Notes: generated by a model not told the origin, from the sequence alone. A stretch of 12,517 bases of DNA from an uncultured bacterium (GCA_900551965.1 URYF01000045.1:1-12517), one strand, 5' to 3'; positions 1 through 8,133 are shown, numbered from the stretch's first letter. Made by a program: numbers and translations.

Positions 1-2451
1 TTGCCGGATGTCCGTGACGGGTTGAAACCTGTACACAGACGTATTCTATACGCTATGAATGAATTGGGTATGTACCCGGATAAGCCGTTTAAAAAATGTG
101 CGCGTATTGTTGGTGAAGTTCTTGGTAAATATCACCCGCATGGTGACAGTTCTGTTTATGAAGCTCTTGTTCGTATGGCGCAAGATTTCTCTACAAGATA
201 TCTAATGGTTGACGGGCATGGTAACTTTGGTTCGGTTGATGGTGACGGGGCTGCTGCAATGCGTTATACAGAAGCTCGTATGCATAAAATTACTCAATCA
301 ATGCTTGCTGATATTGATTGTGAAACGGTTGAATTTGAACCAAACTTTGACGGTTCTTTACAAGAGCCTTCTGTGCTTCCTGTCCGACTTCCAATGTTGT
401 TGTTAAACGGGGTTTCTGGGATTGCTGTTGGTATGGCAACAAATATTCCGCCTCACAATCTTTGTGAAATTGTTGATGGTACAATTGCGTTGATTGATAA
501 TCCGAAAATTACTATTCCTGAATTGATGGAATATATTAAAGGGCCGGACTTTCCGACAGCTGCTACAATTATCGGTTTAAACGATATCAAACAGGCTTAC
601 GAAACCGGAAGAGGTTCTATTAAAATGTCTGCAGTTTCAGGCTTTGAAGAAATCGCAGGCGGAGCCGGAAGACAGACAAGAACAGCTATTGTTATTACTG
701 AAATTCCATACCAGGTTAACAAAGCAATGCTCATTGAAAAAATTGCAGATCTTGTTAAAGATCAAAGAATTAACGGTATCTCTGATATCCGAGATGAGTC
801 TGACCGTGAAGGTATGAGGATTGTAATTGAACTTAAACGAGATGCTAAACCTGATGTTGTAAGAAATAATTTGTTTAAATATACCCAGCTTGCAACAACA
901 TTCGGGGTTAATATGGTTGCGTTGTGCGGTAAGCAGCCTCGCTTGATGAATTTGTACGAAGTATTAAACGAATTTGTTGAGCATAGAATTGAAATTGTTA
1001 CAAGAAGAACTATTTTCTTCTTGAAAAAGGCAAAAATCAGAGCGCATATTTTGGCAGGTTTAATTATAGCTTTAGGTTCTATTGATGAAGTTATTGAACT
1101 TATCAAAAAATCTAAAACAACAGATGATGCCAGAGATGGCTTGATGAAGCGTTTCGGTCTTGATGTTGATCAGTCTAATGCAATCTTAGAAATGCAATTA
1201 AGACGTTTAACAGGTTTGGAACAAGATAAAGTTAAAGCTGAATACGATGAATTGTTGAAAAAGATTGCAGAATACGAATCAATTTTGGCAAGCCGTCAAA
1301 AAATTCTTGAAATTATTAAAGCTGAACTTATTGAAGATAAAGAAAAGTACGGAGATGACAGAAAAACTCAAATTCTTCCGGAACAAGGCGAAGTTACTAT
1401 TGAGGATTTAACACCAAATACTCCAATGGCTGTGTTTATTACTCACCAGGGATATTTGAAACGTATTTCTCTTGATACTTTTGAGCGCCAGAACCGTGCA
1501 ACCCGCGGCAAGTCCGGCATGAAGACAAAAGATGATGATGATATTCAGCACTTCTTTACTGCAATGATGCATGATAAAGTTCTGTTCTTCTCATCAAAAG
1601 GTACAGTTTACAGCTTGAATGTATATGATTTCCCGGAAGGCGGACGTCAGGCTAAAGGTTTACCGATTATTAATGTTCTTCCGATAGATCAGGACGAAAA
1701 AATAACGGCAGTAGTTCCGGTAAGTTCATTCTCTAAAGAATTGAATCTTATTATGCTTACTAAAAAAGGTAATATTAAACGTATTGAACTTGATAATTTC
1801 TCAAATATCAGACGTAACGGTATTATTGCGATTGGTCTTGATGAAGGTGACAGCTTATGCTGGGTAAAACTTGCAACATCTAAAGATGAAATCATTATCG
1901 GTACATCTTGCGGTATGGCAATAAGATTCCCAATTCAGGATTTAAGACCTCTGGGCAGAAGCGCAAGAGGGGTAATTTCGATGAAGTTACGTTCAGGTGA
2001 TGAAATTGTTGGTTGTGATATTGTACCGCAGGATTATGATGCGGATTTACTGGTTGTTACATCTGACGGTTTTGGTAAACGTACGAAGTTATCTGAATTT
2101 AGAACTCAAAACAGAGGCGGTATCGGTCTGATTGCAACTAAGTTTAAATCAAGTGCATCAAGACTTGTAGCTTTGACTATTGTTAAAGAATCTGATGACA
2201 TTATGCTAGTAACTGCAAATGGTGTTGTAACAAGATTGAATGCAGGTTCAATTTCTCAACAGGGACGTCCTGCAACAGGTGTTAGAGCACAGAATTTGAA
2301 TGATAATGATATGGTATGTTCTGTTAATAAAATTCTAAATCCGGATGATGACGATGTTACAATCAAATCAATTTCCTCTGAAAAATCAGAAGCTCCGGCG
2401 GAAGATGTTCAGCAGACAAGCTTGCTTAGTGATAGTGAAGAAACTAAATAG
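1..2451 (+). CDS. gyrA: DNA gyrase subunit A (5' partial)
   Basis: ATP-dependent negative supercoiling subunit that cuts and rejoins DNA in the A2B2 gyrase. The reading frame is open at the left edge; the initial TTG is most likely an internal Leu of the usual 'ALPDVRDGLKPVHRR' stretch, and about 30 residues are missing. The winged-helix region and catalytic Tyr (AAMRYTEAR, window residue 89, E. coli Tyr122) are present. The quinolone-determining region reads HPHGDSSVYEALVRM, with Ser50 and Glu54 at the positions of E. coli Ser83 and Asp87. The breakage-reunion core and coiled coil run to about residue 470, followed by a full C-terminal beta-pinwheel from about 480 to 775 and an acidic tail. 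The first blade carries QNRATRGKSG rather than the classical GyrA box, a form I associate with cyanobacterial GyrA. ParC is the alternative, but the complete pinwheel and acidic tail favour GyrA. Confidence 0.93.
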   Translation: MPDVRDGLKPVHRRILYAMNELGMYPDKPFKKCARIVGEVLGKYHPHGDSSVYEALVRMAQDFSTRYLMVDGHGNFGSVDGDGAAAMRYTEARMHKITQSMLADIDCETVEFEPNFDGSLQEPSVLPVRLPMLLLNGVSGIAVGMATNIPPHNLCEIVDGTIALIDNPKITIPELMEYIKGPDFPTAATIIGLNDIKQAYETGRGSIKMSAVSGFEEIAGGAGRQTRTAIVITEIPYQVNKAMLIEKIADLVKDQRINGISDIRDESDREGMRIVIELKRDAKPDVVRNNLFKYTQLATTFGVNMVALCGKQPRLMNLYEVLNEFVEHRIEIVTRRTIFFLKKAKIRAHILAGLIIALGSIDEVIELIKKSKTTDDARDGLMKRFGLDVDQSNAILEMQLRRLTGLEQDKVKAEYDELLKKIAEYESILASRQKILEIIKAELIEDKEKYGDDRKTQILPEQGEVTIEDLTPNTPMAVFITHQGYLKRISLDTFERQNRATRGKSGMKTKDDDDIQHFFTAMMHDKVLFFSSKGTVYSLNVYDFPEGGRQAKGLPIINVLPIDQDEKITAVVPVSSFSKELNLIMLTKKGNIKRIELDNFSNIRRNGIIAIGLDEGDSLCWVKLATSKDEIIIGTSCGMAIRFPIQDLRPLGRSARGVISMKLRSGDEIVGCDIVPQDYDADLLVVTSDGFGKRTKLSEFRTQNRGGIGLIATKFKSSASRLVALTIVKESDDIMLVTANGVVTRLNAGSISQQGRPATGVRAQNLNDNDMVCSVNKILNPDDDDVTIKSISSEKSEAPAEDVQQTSLLSDSEETK

Positions 2452-2458
2452 GAAAGGA
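2451..2458 (+). promoter_or_regulatory. Ribosome-binding site deciding the start at 2468
   Basis: GGAAAGGA overlaps the last base of the gyrA stop codon and lies 9 nt before the ATG at 2468. It supports this start over the longer frame that opens inside gyrA, and it suggests translation of the small gene on the gyrA transcript. Confidence 0.7.
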
Positions 2459-2467
2459 TTTTGCAAT

Positions 2468-2905
2468 ATGAATAAAACAATCATAGTTTTTTCAATATTA
2501 GCTTTGGTATTATTGTCGCTTCCGGCTATTGCAGCCAGTACTGCGACTCAATCCAGAAATTCTTTGCAGAATGAGAAAAATCGTGCAATATCAACAATCG
2601 CTCAGTCTGCGTTAACAAGTGAAACTAAGGAGCAAAAGGTCAAAGATTGTTCATCAACGGGTTTGGCAAAATACTTTACAGCGAATCTAAAACCTTCAAC
2701 AGTGCAGCAGATGAACGGTTCATTAGTTAAGGTCAAGTTTTGCGCTGAGAGCAATAAATGTCAAATGAATACCTGGAATTTTTATGGAGATGGCAACTGT
2801 ACCAAGCCGGGAAATTGTTATGTTAAAGTTAAGCTTCATACAGGTTATATGATGAAGGTTCCTTTGGTTAAAAATTCAAAAGGATATATGAATGTTGTGG
2901 AATAG
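2468..2905 (+). CDS. Small secreted cysteine-containing protein, unknown function
   Basis: A 145-residue protein I do not recognise. It begins with a clear Sec signal peptide: MNK, a hydrophobic core at about residues 5-18, then LPAIAAS, with likely signal peptidase I cleavage after Ala22 or Ala23. There is no lipobox. The mature part starts Ser/Thr/Gln-rich and charged, probably helical or disordered, and then has a C-terminal region (about 58-145) with five cysteines (61, 92, 98, 111, 117), aromatic residues and short predicted strands. This suggests a small disulfide-stabilised domain outside the cytoplasm. The odd cysteine count leaves one unpaired, or pairing in a dimer. The gene starts 16 nt after gyrA, so it may be cotranscribed with it, and it ends just before a bidirectional terminator. 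The frame is open further upstream, but those codons overlap gyrA and would remove the signal peptide from the N-terminus. Gene reality is well supported; function is not. Confidence 0.8.
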   Translation: MNKTIIVFSILALVLLSLPAIAASTATQSRNSLQNEKNRAISTIAQSALTSETKEQKVKDCSSTGLAKYFTANLKPSTVQQMNGSLVKVKFCAESNKCQMNTWNFYGDGNCTKPGNCYVKVKLHTGYMMKVPLVKNSKGYMNVVE

Positions 2906-2910
2906 TCAAT

Positions 2911-2943
2911 AAAAAAAGAGGGTTTTAGGACTCTCTTTTTTTT
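2911..2943. terminator. Bidirectional intrinsic terminator between the orphan gene and priA
   Basis: AAAAAGAG (2913-2920) pairs with CTCTTTTT (2933-2940) around a 12-nt loop. An A-run precedes the stem and a T-run follows it, so it can terminate transcription from either side. It lies in the 36-nt gap between two convergent stop codons, and the T-run runs into the priA stop codon. Confidence 0.75.
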
Positions 2944-5251
2944 ATAAAATATCAAGCGGATCAACGTCGATTGTCATTTTAATATCTTTTGGTGCTGTAA
3001 TTTTGTTTAAGAATCCTGAGACAAACTGATGTCCCTTATCTTCCAGTTTATTTTTTATAAGTATTTGGAATCTGTAATACCCGTTTATGCGCTCAATAAC
3101 GCAAGGTGTCGGGCCAAGAACTTCGAGTCTTTCGCCAAATCCGAATTTTTCAATCATTGTGCAGAGTCTCAGTGCAATTTCTTGAGCGGCTTTTTCTGCA
3201 CGGAAATTGTTTTGAGAACTCAGTATCAGCCTGATAATCTGGCTGAATGGCGGGTAATCAAAATCTTCACGTGACTTTATTTCTTTTTGGTAAAATTCGA
3301 AATAATTTTGGGATTTTGCACTTTCAAGTGCATAGTATTCAGGGTTGTAGGTTTGGAATAATACTCTGCCTTTAAATTCTCCGCGTCCGGCTCTTCCTGC
3401 AACCTGAGTCAGCAGCTGAAACCCGCGTTCTGAAGCTCTGAAATCAGGCAGGTTAAAGCTTGCATCTGCAGAGATTACCCCGACAAGTGTTACATTTGGG
3501 TTATCAAGACCTTTGGCAATCATTTGTGTACCGACTAAGATATCAATTTCACCTTTTTGAAATTTTTCTAAAAGTCTTATATGCTCACCTTTTCGGACTA
3601 AGACGTCACTGTCTATTCGCTCAATATTATAATCTGGGTATAAATCTTTTATATATTGTTCAATTTTTTGAGTGCCTGTGCCGGAATTTTTTAGCCCGTC
3701 AAATCCGCAATTAGGGCAGACGTCAGGGAAATATTCAACGTGGTTGCAGTAGTGGCATTTTAACATGTTGTCTTTTGCATGCCATATCATCGGAATTGCG
3801 CAATTCGGGCATTCTATGACATGTCCGCAGCCTTGGCATTGGGTATATGTTGAAAATCCACGGCGATTTATCAGTAAAATTACTTGCTGTTTGTTATCTA
3901 AAGTTTCTTTTATTGCGGTTTGCAGGGGTTTTGAAATAAGGCTTTTATATGCAGCCCTGCCGTATTCCTGCATATTTATAACTGATACCGGTGCAACTTT
4001 TGCATTGTTGTATCTTTTTAGCATTTCATAAAGATGATTTGAATTAATTGCCCTATAGTAACTTGAAATATCTGGGGTTGCAGAGCCTAAAATCAGCGGA
4101 CAGGAGTTAAATTCTGCCAATTTTTTAGCAACAAGCCGCGCATCATATCTTGGCGCAGGACTTGTTTGTTTATAAGCTCCTTCGTGTTCTTCATCAATAA
4201 TAATCAGTCCGATATTTTTTAACGGAGCAAAGACTGCTGATCTTGCTCCTGCAAGAATTTTTATTTCGTTTTTATAAAGTTTTTGCCAAACATCATATCT
4301 TTCCCCTTCTGAAATGCTGCTGTGCCATATTGCAACATCTTTTGTCCCGAATTTTCGGGCTAAACGCTTGGTTAGTTGAGATGCAAGTGCGATTTCAGGT
4401 GCCAGAAACAGAACATTTTTTCCTGATTTTATGGTATCATCAATCAGTTTGAAATAGACTTCGGTTTTTCCGCTTGCGGTGATGCCATGTAGTAGAATTT
4501 GCGGGGATGTTTCCGCTTTTATTTGTGCTGAAATCCCTTCATAGACTTGTTGCTGGGTCTGTGAAAGTTCATATAAATCTTCTTTTTTATCTATTTTTAA
4601 AATATCAAGAGGGTTTCTGTAAACTTGTTCTTCTGTAAGTTTTACACACCCTAAACTTTCCAGTTTTTTTATGGTTGCGCGTGTTGTTTTGGCAAGTTTT
4701 TCAAAATCAATAAGTGAGATTTTTCCGCAGGTTTGAAGAGTTTCAAGAACTTGTAATTGTCGTTTTGTTGCCCCTTCTGTTTTTACAAATTCTATAATCT
4801 GTTCTGTTTTTAGGGATTTTTCAATAAGTTTTAAGGGAATTGCAGTATTTAGCACAGTGATTAAATCCGTGCAGTAATAATTTGCAACCCATTCCAAAAG
4901 TTTTAAATATTCCACAGAAAATAACGGGGTTTCATCAAGTATTTTGCTTACACGTTTTGCCTTTATTTCAGGCGGTAAGTAATCTGAAAATCCTACGCAA
5001 AATGCGTTTATTAAACCTTGCCTGCCAAATGGTACAAGTAATGCTTGTCCTATTTTAATTTTTTCCTGCATTTCAGCCGGTATAAGGTAGCTGAATGTTT
5101 TAACTCCTAAAGCTTTAAGGTTAACCAGACAAACGGCATATTTATGATTAATAAAATAAGGATTATCATTCATTTCAGAAGGTTCCCGCTTTTTTAAGGT
5201 TAATTTTTTTGCGGGAAGTTCAAATAATTTGTTTTGAATACCGTCTTCCAT
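2942..5251 (-). CDS. priA: Primosomal protein N' (replication restart helicase PriA)
   Basis: 3'-to-5' superfamily 2 helicase that recognises stalled forks and D-loops and directs reloading of the replicative helicase. Visible order (769-residue frame): an N-terminal DNA-binding domain from about residue 36 (HKYAVCLVNL) to 145, a winged-helix region, Walker A GITASGKT at 256-263, the DEEH box at 353-356, and motif III GSATP at 389-393. Next comes the zinc module with eight cysteines in pairs (472/475, 481/484, 499/502, 512/515), then GTQMIAKGLD at 574-583, QVAGRAGR at 616-623, and a C-terminal domain to the end. All catalytic motifs are intact. The first ATG has a good Shine-Dalgarno 9 nt upstream, but the family's conserved N-terminus starts only around residue 36. 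Met27 (ATG at 5173-5171) is therefore a possible alternative start with a weaker site. The gene is third in a probable pcrA-PC4-priA operon, 37 nt after the PC4-like gene. An inverted repeat overlaps its start region. Confidence 0.96.
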   Translation of the reverse strand: MEDGIQNKLFELPAKKLTLKKREPSEMNDNPYFINHKYAVCLVNLKALGVKTFSYLIPAEMQEKIKIGQALLVPFGRQGLINAFCVGFSDYLPPEIKAKRVSKILDETPLFSVEYLKLLEWVANYYCTDLITVLNTAIPLKLIEKSLKTEQIIEFVKTEGATKRQLQVLETLQTCGKISLIDFEKLAKTTRATIKKLESLGCVKLTEEQVYRNPLDILKIDKKEDLYELSQTQQQVYEGISAQIKAETSPQILLHGITASGKTEVYFKLIDDTIKSGKNVLFLAPEIALASQLTKRLARKFGTKDVAIWHSSISEGERYDVWQKLYKNEIKILAGARSAVFAPLKNIGLIIIDEEHEGAYKQTSPAPRYDARLVAKKLAEFNSCPLILGSATPDISSYYRAINSNHLYEMLKRYNNAKVAPVSVINMQEYGRAAYKSLISKPLQTAIKETLDNKQQVILLINRRGFSTYTQCQGCGHVIECPNCAIPMIWHAKDNMLKCHYCNHVEYFPDVCPNCGFDGLKNSGTGTQKIEQYIKDLYPDYNIERIDSDVLVRKGEHIRLLEKFQKGEIDILVGTQMIAKGLDNPNVTLVGVISADASFNLPDFRASERGFQLLTQVAGRAGRGEFKGRVLFQTYNPEYYALESAKSQNYFEFYQKEIKSREDFDYPPFSQIIRLILSSQNNFRAEKAAQEIALRLCTMIEKFGFGERLEVLGPTPCVIERINGYYRFQILIKNKLEDKGHQFVSGFLNKITAPKDIKMTIDVDPLDIL

Positions 5252-5268
5252 TTATGATAATCCTTATT
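5155..5268 (-). repeat. 15-bp inverted repeat flanking the priA start (possible mRNA structure)
   Basis: AATAAGGATTATCAT at 5155-5169 is the exact reverse complement of 5254-5268. In the priA mRNA the 5' arm contains the Shine-Dalgarno AAGGA and ends 2 nt before the first ATG. The 3' arm is codons 28-32, just after Met27. The 84-nt loop holds a second inverted repeat, TTCCCGC (5183-5189) with GCGGGAA (5211-5217). Such a fold would hide the ribosome-binding site of the upstream start. The outer stem is mostly A-U pairs, so chance occurrence in AT-rich DNA remains possible. Confidence 0.5.
5261..5265 (-). promoter_or_regulatory. priA Shine-Dalgarno
   Basis: AAGGA on the minus strand, 9 nt upstream of the ATG at 5251, is the best ribosome-binding site near the priA 5' end and the reason for choosing the longer start. 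It sits inside the 5' arm of the 15-bp inverted repeat. Confidence 0.6.
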
Positions 5269-5288
5269 ATTATTTTATATCTTAAATT

Positions 5289-5525
5289 TTATTCTTCAGC
5301 AGCCATAAATTCTTGTTTAGCTTCTTCAATAGCTTCTGTTAAAAGATCCAGTTGTTCAGGTGAGAAAGTAACCCCTTTTTTGGTTGGAAGCCAGGTTGCA
5401 CCATCATCAGTTGTGTAATATATTCTCATATTCAGATAGCTTTTGCCTTTATATTCGCTTACAGAAATTTGTAATTGTTCTGTGTCTGATCTTTCAATAG
5501 TTGCTAAAATTTTTGCATCTGCCAT
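5289..5525 (-). CDS. PC4/YdbC-like single-stranded DNA-binding protein
   Basis: A 78-residue protein matching the transcriptional coactivator PC4 (p15) fold, whose bacterial members bind single-stranded DNA as dimers. The diagnostic core is YLNMRIYYTTDDGATWLPTK at residues 30-49, followed by KGVTFSPEQLDLLTEAI. It corresponds to the family pattern of a strand ending in 'hNIRxYY', a D-G-x-W turn, 'PxxKG' and a dimerising helix. The domain fills about residues 16-70, and an acidic AAEE tail follows. The start is fixed by AAGGAG 6 nt upstream (5532-5537). It lies 56 nt after the pcrA stop and 37 nt before priA on the same strand, so a role in ssDNA handling during repair or fork restart is a reasonable inference, though bacterial PC4-like proteins are mostly uncharacterised. 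The fold assignment is by motif only. Confidence 0.82.
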   Translation of the reverse strand: MADAKILATIERSDTEQLQISVSEYKGKSYLNMRIYYTTDDGATWLPTKKGVTFSPEQLDLLTEAIEEAKQEFMAAEE

Positions 5526-5555
5526 TTTTCTCTCCTTCTTTACATGTGCTATTTT

Positions 5556-5570
5556 ATTTTATCATAAAAT
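5556..5570 (-). promoter_or_regulatory. Possible extended -10 promoter and dyad upstream of the PC4-like gene
   Basis: Read on the minus strand, TGATAAAAT resembles an extended -10 (TGn plus TAAAAT, 5561-5556), placing a start about 24 nt before the PC4-like ATG. It lies within a perfect 7-bp dyad around position 5563 (ATTTTAT-C-ATAAAAT). No convincing -35 is visible and the region is very AT-rich, so the call is weak. An internal promoter would let the PC4-like gene and priA be expressed apart from pcrA. Confidence 0.3.
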
Positions 5571-5581
5571 CGGGTCTTTTT

Positions 5582-8122
5582 TTAAAACTTTTTAAGTTTA
5601 GCGTATGATGCGTCCATTGCTTTTTTGCCAAGTTTGCCAAAATCAATGGTGTACATAATGCTTTCACCAACATTCATAACATCTGTAATATGTCCGATTC
5701 CAAGCTGCTCGTGGAAAACTCTTTGACCGACTTCATAAACATCACTTATGAATTTGCTTTCATTTTTTTCACGTTCTTTTTCTTCTGCTTTAAGGCGTTC
5801 AGCCTCCAACCTTTGACGGCGTTCTTCTGCCATTCTTTTGATTGCGTTATCCTTAAAAAATGCTGCAATTTTTTCTTCTTCACGCTTTTTATTAACTGCT
5901 GATTTTACAAGGATTGTTCGTTGTGGAGTTCGGTTAGATTGCGGTTTTTGGTAGCGGTTCTGGTATGCTGAGCTTCTGTTGTTATTGTTATTTGATGCTG
6001 ATGAGCTTGATGCCGCTAAGCCTCGTCTTTGCGGGGCTACAAAATTGGCGCCAAAACCTGTTGAAGGTTTTATATAACCGTCTGAATCCGATTTTGTATA
6101 AGATTCTTTTGCTCTTGAAACAGCACTTCTGAATGTTGAGGAGCCGCTTAATCTGTCTTCTGATTCCATTGATTCAATAAGATTTTGCGGAATTTCTTCT
6201 ATAAATCTTGACGGGTTATAGTAACGGTATTCCCCCCATGTTTGACGGCGTTTGGCTGAAATTAGGTATAATTTTTCTTCTGCACGGGTTACTCCGACAT
6301 ACATCAAGCGGCGCTCTTCTTCGACTTGAGATGGTACTTGCAGGGTTCTTTGACTTGGGAAAATTCCTTCATCCATACCTGCAATAAATACTGTCGGGAA
6401 TTCAAGACCTTTTGCTGCGTGCAGGGTCATCATTGTAATATTGTTTGTTTCATCTTCCATTGAATCAAGGTCTGAAACGAGTGCAACCTGCTGCAAAAAT
6501 TCACCCAAGATATTATTTTCTTCTTCCGGTACAAATTCTTCTGCAACGTTTACAAGTTCTTGAAGGTTGTTGATATCATCTTGAAACTCAGGATCTGTTG
6601 CAGCTTTTGCTTGAAGTTCAGCCAGGTAGCCGGATTTTTCGATAACAAGTGTTACAAATTCTTTAAGAGTATATGAATCTTTTGCCTGCTGGAATTTGTG
6701 TATCAGGTTTGCAAAATCTTTCAATTTTGAACGGGTTTTTGGTGCAATCGGAGAATCTTCGCAGATTTTAATTGCCTCAAATAAACTGATATTTTTTTCG
6801 TTTGCAAAATCAGCCAGATTTTTTACTGTAGTTTCTCCTATTGCGCGTTTTGGGATATTTATTACACGGCGCAAGCTTTGAGAATCGTCAGTATTATTGA
6901 TAAGTTTTAAGTAGCATAATACAGTTTTAACTTCTGCTCTGTCGTAGAATTTTGTGCCTCCGTATATTCTATATGGAACACCTGTTGCCATACAGGCTTC
7001 TTCAAGTGCACGGGACTGGTTGTTTGTTCTATATAAGATTGCAAACTGGTTGTAATTTCCACGCGCTGTGCGTTTGATGTTGCTTACAATGTAGTTTGCT
7101 TCATCTGCTTCATCTGCAGCTATATAATAACTTAATTTTTCCCCTTCGCCCTTGTTAGAATACAAAACTTTTTCTACGCGTTCATCATTATTTTCAATAA
7201 TTGAGTTTGCTGCATTCAAAATATGAGCAGTAGAGCGGTAGTTTTGCTCAAGTTTGATTAATTTTGTTGCAGGGTAATCTTTTTGGAAATTCATAATTAT
7301 TGTAAAATCCGCACCGCGCCAAGAATAGATAGATTGGTCAACGTCACCAACTACGCATAGTGAACGCTCAGGAGGGATTTCTTTTGAAAGATTTGTATAA
7401 AGCATATTAACAAGGTTATACTGCGCAAGGTTTGTATCCTGGTATTCATCAACCATAATATGTTGAAATCTTTCATAATACTGCGCCCTGACTTCCTCAT
7501 TTTGCTCAAGCAGTTTAACTGTCAGCATAAGCATATCGTCAAAGTCGATTGCGTTATTGTTATTCAATGCTTTTTCATATTCTTCATAAATTTCTGCAAT
7601 CTTTTGAGATTTGAAATCTCTTGCGTATGTTGCAAAAGTTGTAGCATCCTGCATTTTGTTTTTAGCATTTGAGATAACTGATTTTACCAGTTTTGTTTGA
7701 TAAACTTTATCATCAAGATTAAGTTTTTTAATTGCCCTTGTAATTATTTGATTTGTGTCTGAATCATCATAGATTGTAAAGTTTTTATCTAAATGTTTAC
7801 CTGTTGCGGTATTATATTTATCTATATTTTCTCTTAAAATACGTCCGCAAATCCCGTGGAAAGTTCCAACCCACATATATTTTACGGTATCTTCGCCTAT
7901 GATTTTTCCGATACGCTCTTTCATCTCTTTAGCAGCTTTGTTTGTAAAGGTTACAGCTAAAATATTTCTTGGACGTACCCCCTGTCTAATCATATATGCA
8001 ATACGAGTGGTTAAAACCTTTGTTTTGCCTGAACCTGCACCCGCTAATATTAATAGCGGACCTTTGGTTGTTTGTACTGCTTCGGCTTGTTCCTTATTAA
8101 GATTTTCTAATAGATTTTCCAT
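5582..8122 (-). CDS. pcrA: ATP-dependent 3'-5' DNA helicase PcrA/UvrD
   Basis: Superfamily 1A helicase for nucleotide-excision and mismatch repair, RecA displacement and clearing of transcription-replication conflicts. From Met at 8122 it is 846 residues. Motifs in order: Q motif NLNKEQAEAVQ near residue 8, Walker A AGAGSGKT (27-34), VTFTNKAAKEM (57-67), Walker B DEYQD (225-229), GDVDQSIYSWRGA (259-271), QNYRST (293-298), MTLHAAKGLEFP (565-576) and YVGVTRA (608-614). A long linker (about 650-790) follows, with a Ser/Asn run (SSSSASNNNNNRSS, 705-718) and a basic/acidic helical segment rich in E, K and R. The end (about 796-846, VFHEQLGIGHITDV...) is the PcrA-type Tudor-like domain that contacts RNA polymerase in other bacteria. 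The frame is open 22 codons further, but those codons cover the promoter and the Shine-Dalgarno, so the later Met is chosen. First gene of the probable operon with the PC4-like gene and priA. Confidence 0.96.
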   Translation of the reverse strand: MENLLENLNKEQAEAVQTTKGPLLILAGAGSGKTKVLTTRIAYMIRQGVRPRNILAVTFTNKAAKEMKERIGKIIGEDTVKYMWVGTFHGICGRILRENIDKYNTATGKHLDKNFTIYDDSDTNQIITRAIKKLNLDDKVYQTKLVKSVISNAKNKMQDATTFATYARDFKSQKIAEIYEEYEKALNNNNAIDFDDMLMLTVKLLEQNEEVRAQYYERFQHIMVDEYQDTNLAQYNLVNMLYTNLSKEIPPERSLCVVGDVDQSIYSWRGADFTIIMNFQKDYPATKLIKLEQNYRSTAHILNAANSIIENNDERVEKVLYSNKGEGEKLSYYIAADEADEANYIVSNIKRTARGNYNQFAILYRTNNQSRALEEACMATGVPYRIYGGTKFYDRAEVKTVLCYLKLINNTDDSQSLRRVINIPKRAIGETTVKNLADFANEKNISLFEAIKICEDSPIAPKTRSKLKDFANLIHKFQQAKDSYTLKEFVTLVIEKSGYLAELQAKAATDPEFQDDINNLQELVNVAEEFVPEEENNILGEFLQQVALVSDLDSMEDETNNITMMTLHAAKGLEFPTVFIAGMDEGIFPSQRTLQVPSQVEEERRLMYVGVTRAEEKLYLISAKRRQTWGEYRYYNPSRFIEEIPQNLIESMESEDRLSGSSTFRSAVSRAKESYTKSDSDGYIKPSTGFGANFVAPQRRGLAASSSSASNNNNNRSSAYQNRYQKPQSNRTPQRTILVKSAVNKKREEEKIAAFFKDNAIKRMAEERRQRLEAERLKAEEKEREKNESKFISDVYEVGQRVFHEQLGIGHITDVMNVGESIMYTIDFGKLGKKAMDASYAKLKKF

Positions 8123-8124
8123 GA

Positions 8125-8133
8125 CCTCTTCCC
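8125..8133 (-). promoter_or_regulatory. pcrA ribosome-binding site deciding the start
   Basis: GGGAAGAGG on the minus strand lies just upstream of the ATG at 8122. It falls inside the longer open frame, which argues against starting at 8188. Confidence 0.6.

Noticed and set aside
1..3. TTG at position 1 as the gyrA start codon
   Set aside because: Family sequence continues upstream of PDVRDGLKP (typically an Ala-Leu before it), so this TTG is an internal Leu and the gene is cut by the window edge.
139..165. Quinolone-resistance substitution in the GyrA QRDR
   Set aside because: Ser at the E. coli 83 position and Glu at the 87 position are both common in susceptible bacteria, so no resistance call can be made.
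2345..2467. Longer start for the secreted protein inside gyrA
   Set aside because: It would overlap gyrA by more than 100 bases, lacks a ribosome site and would place the signal peptide internally.
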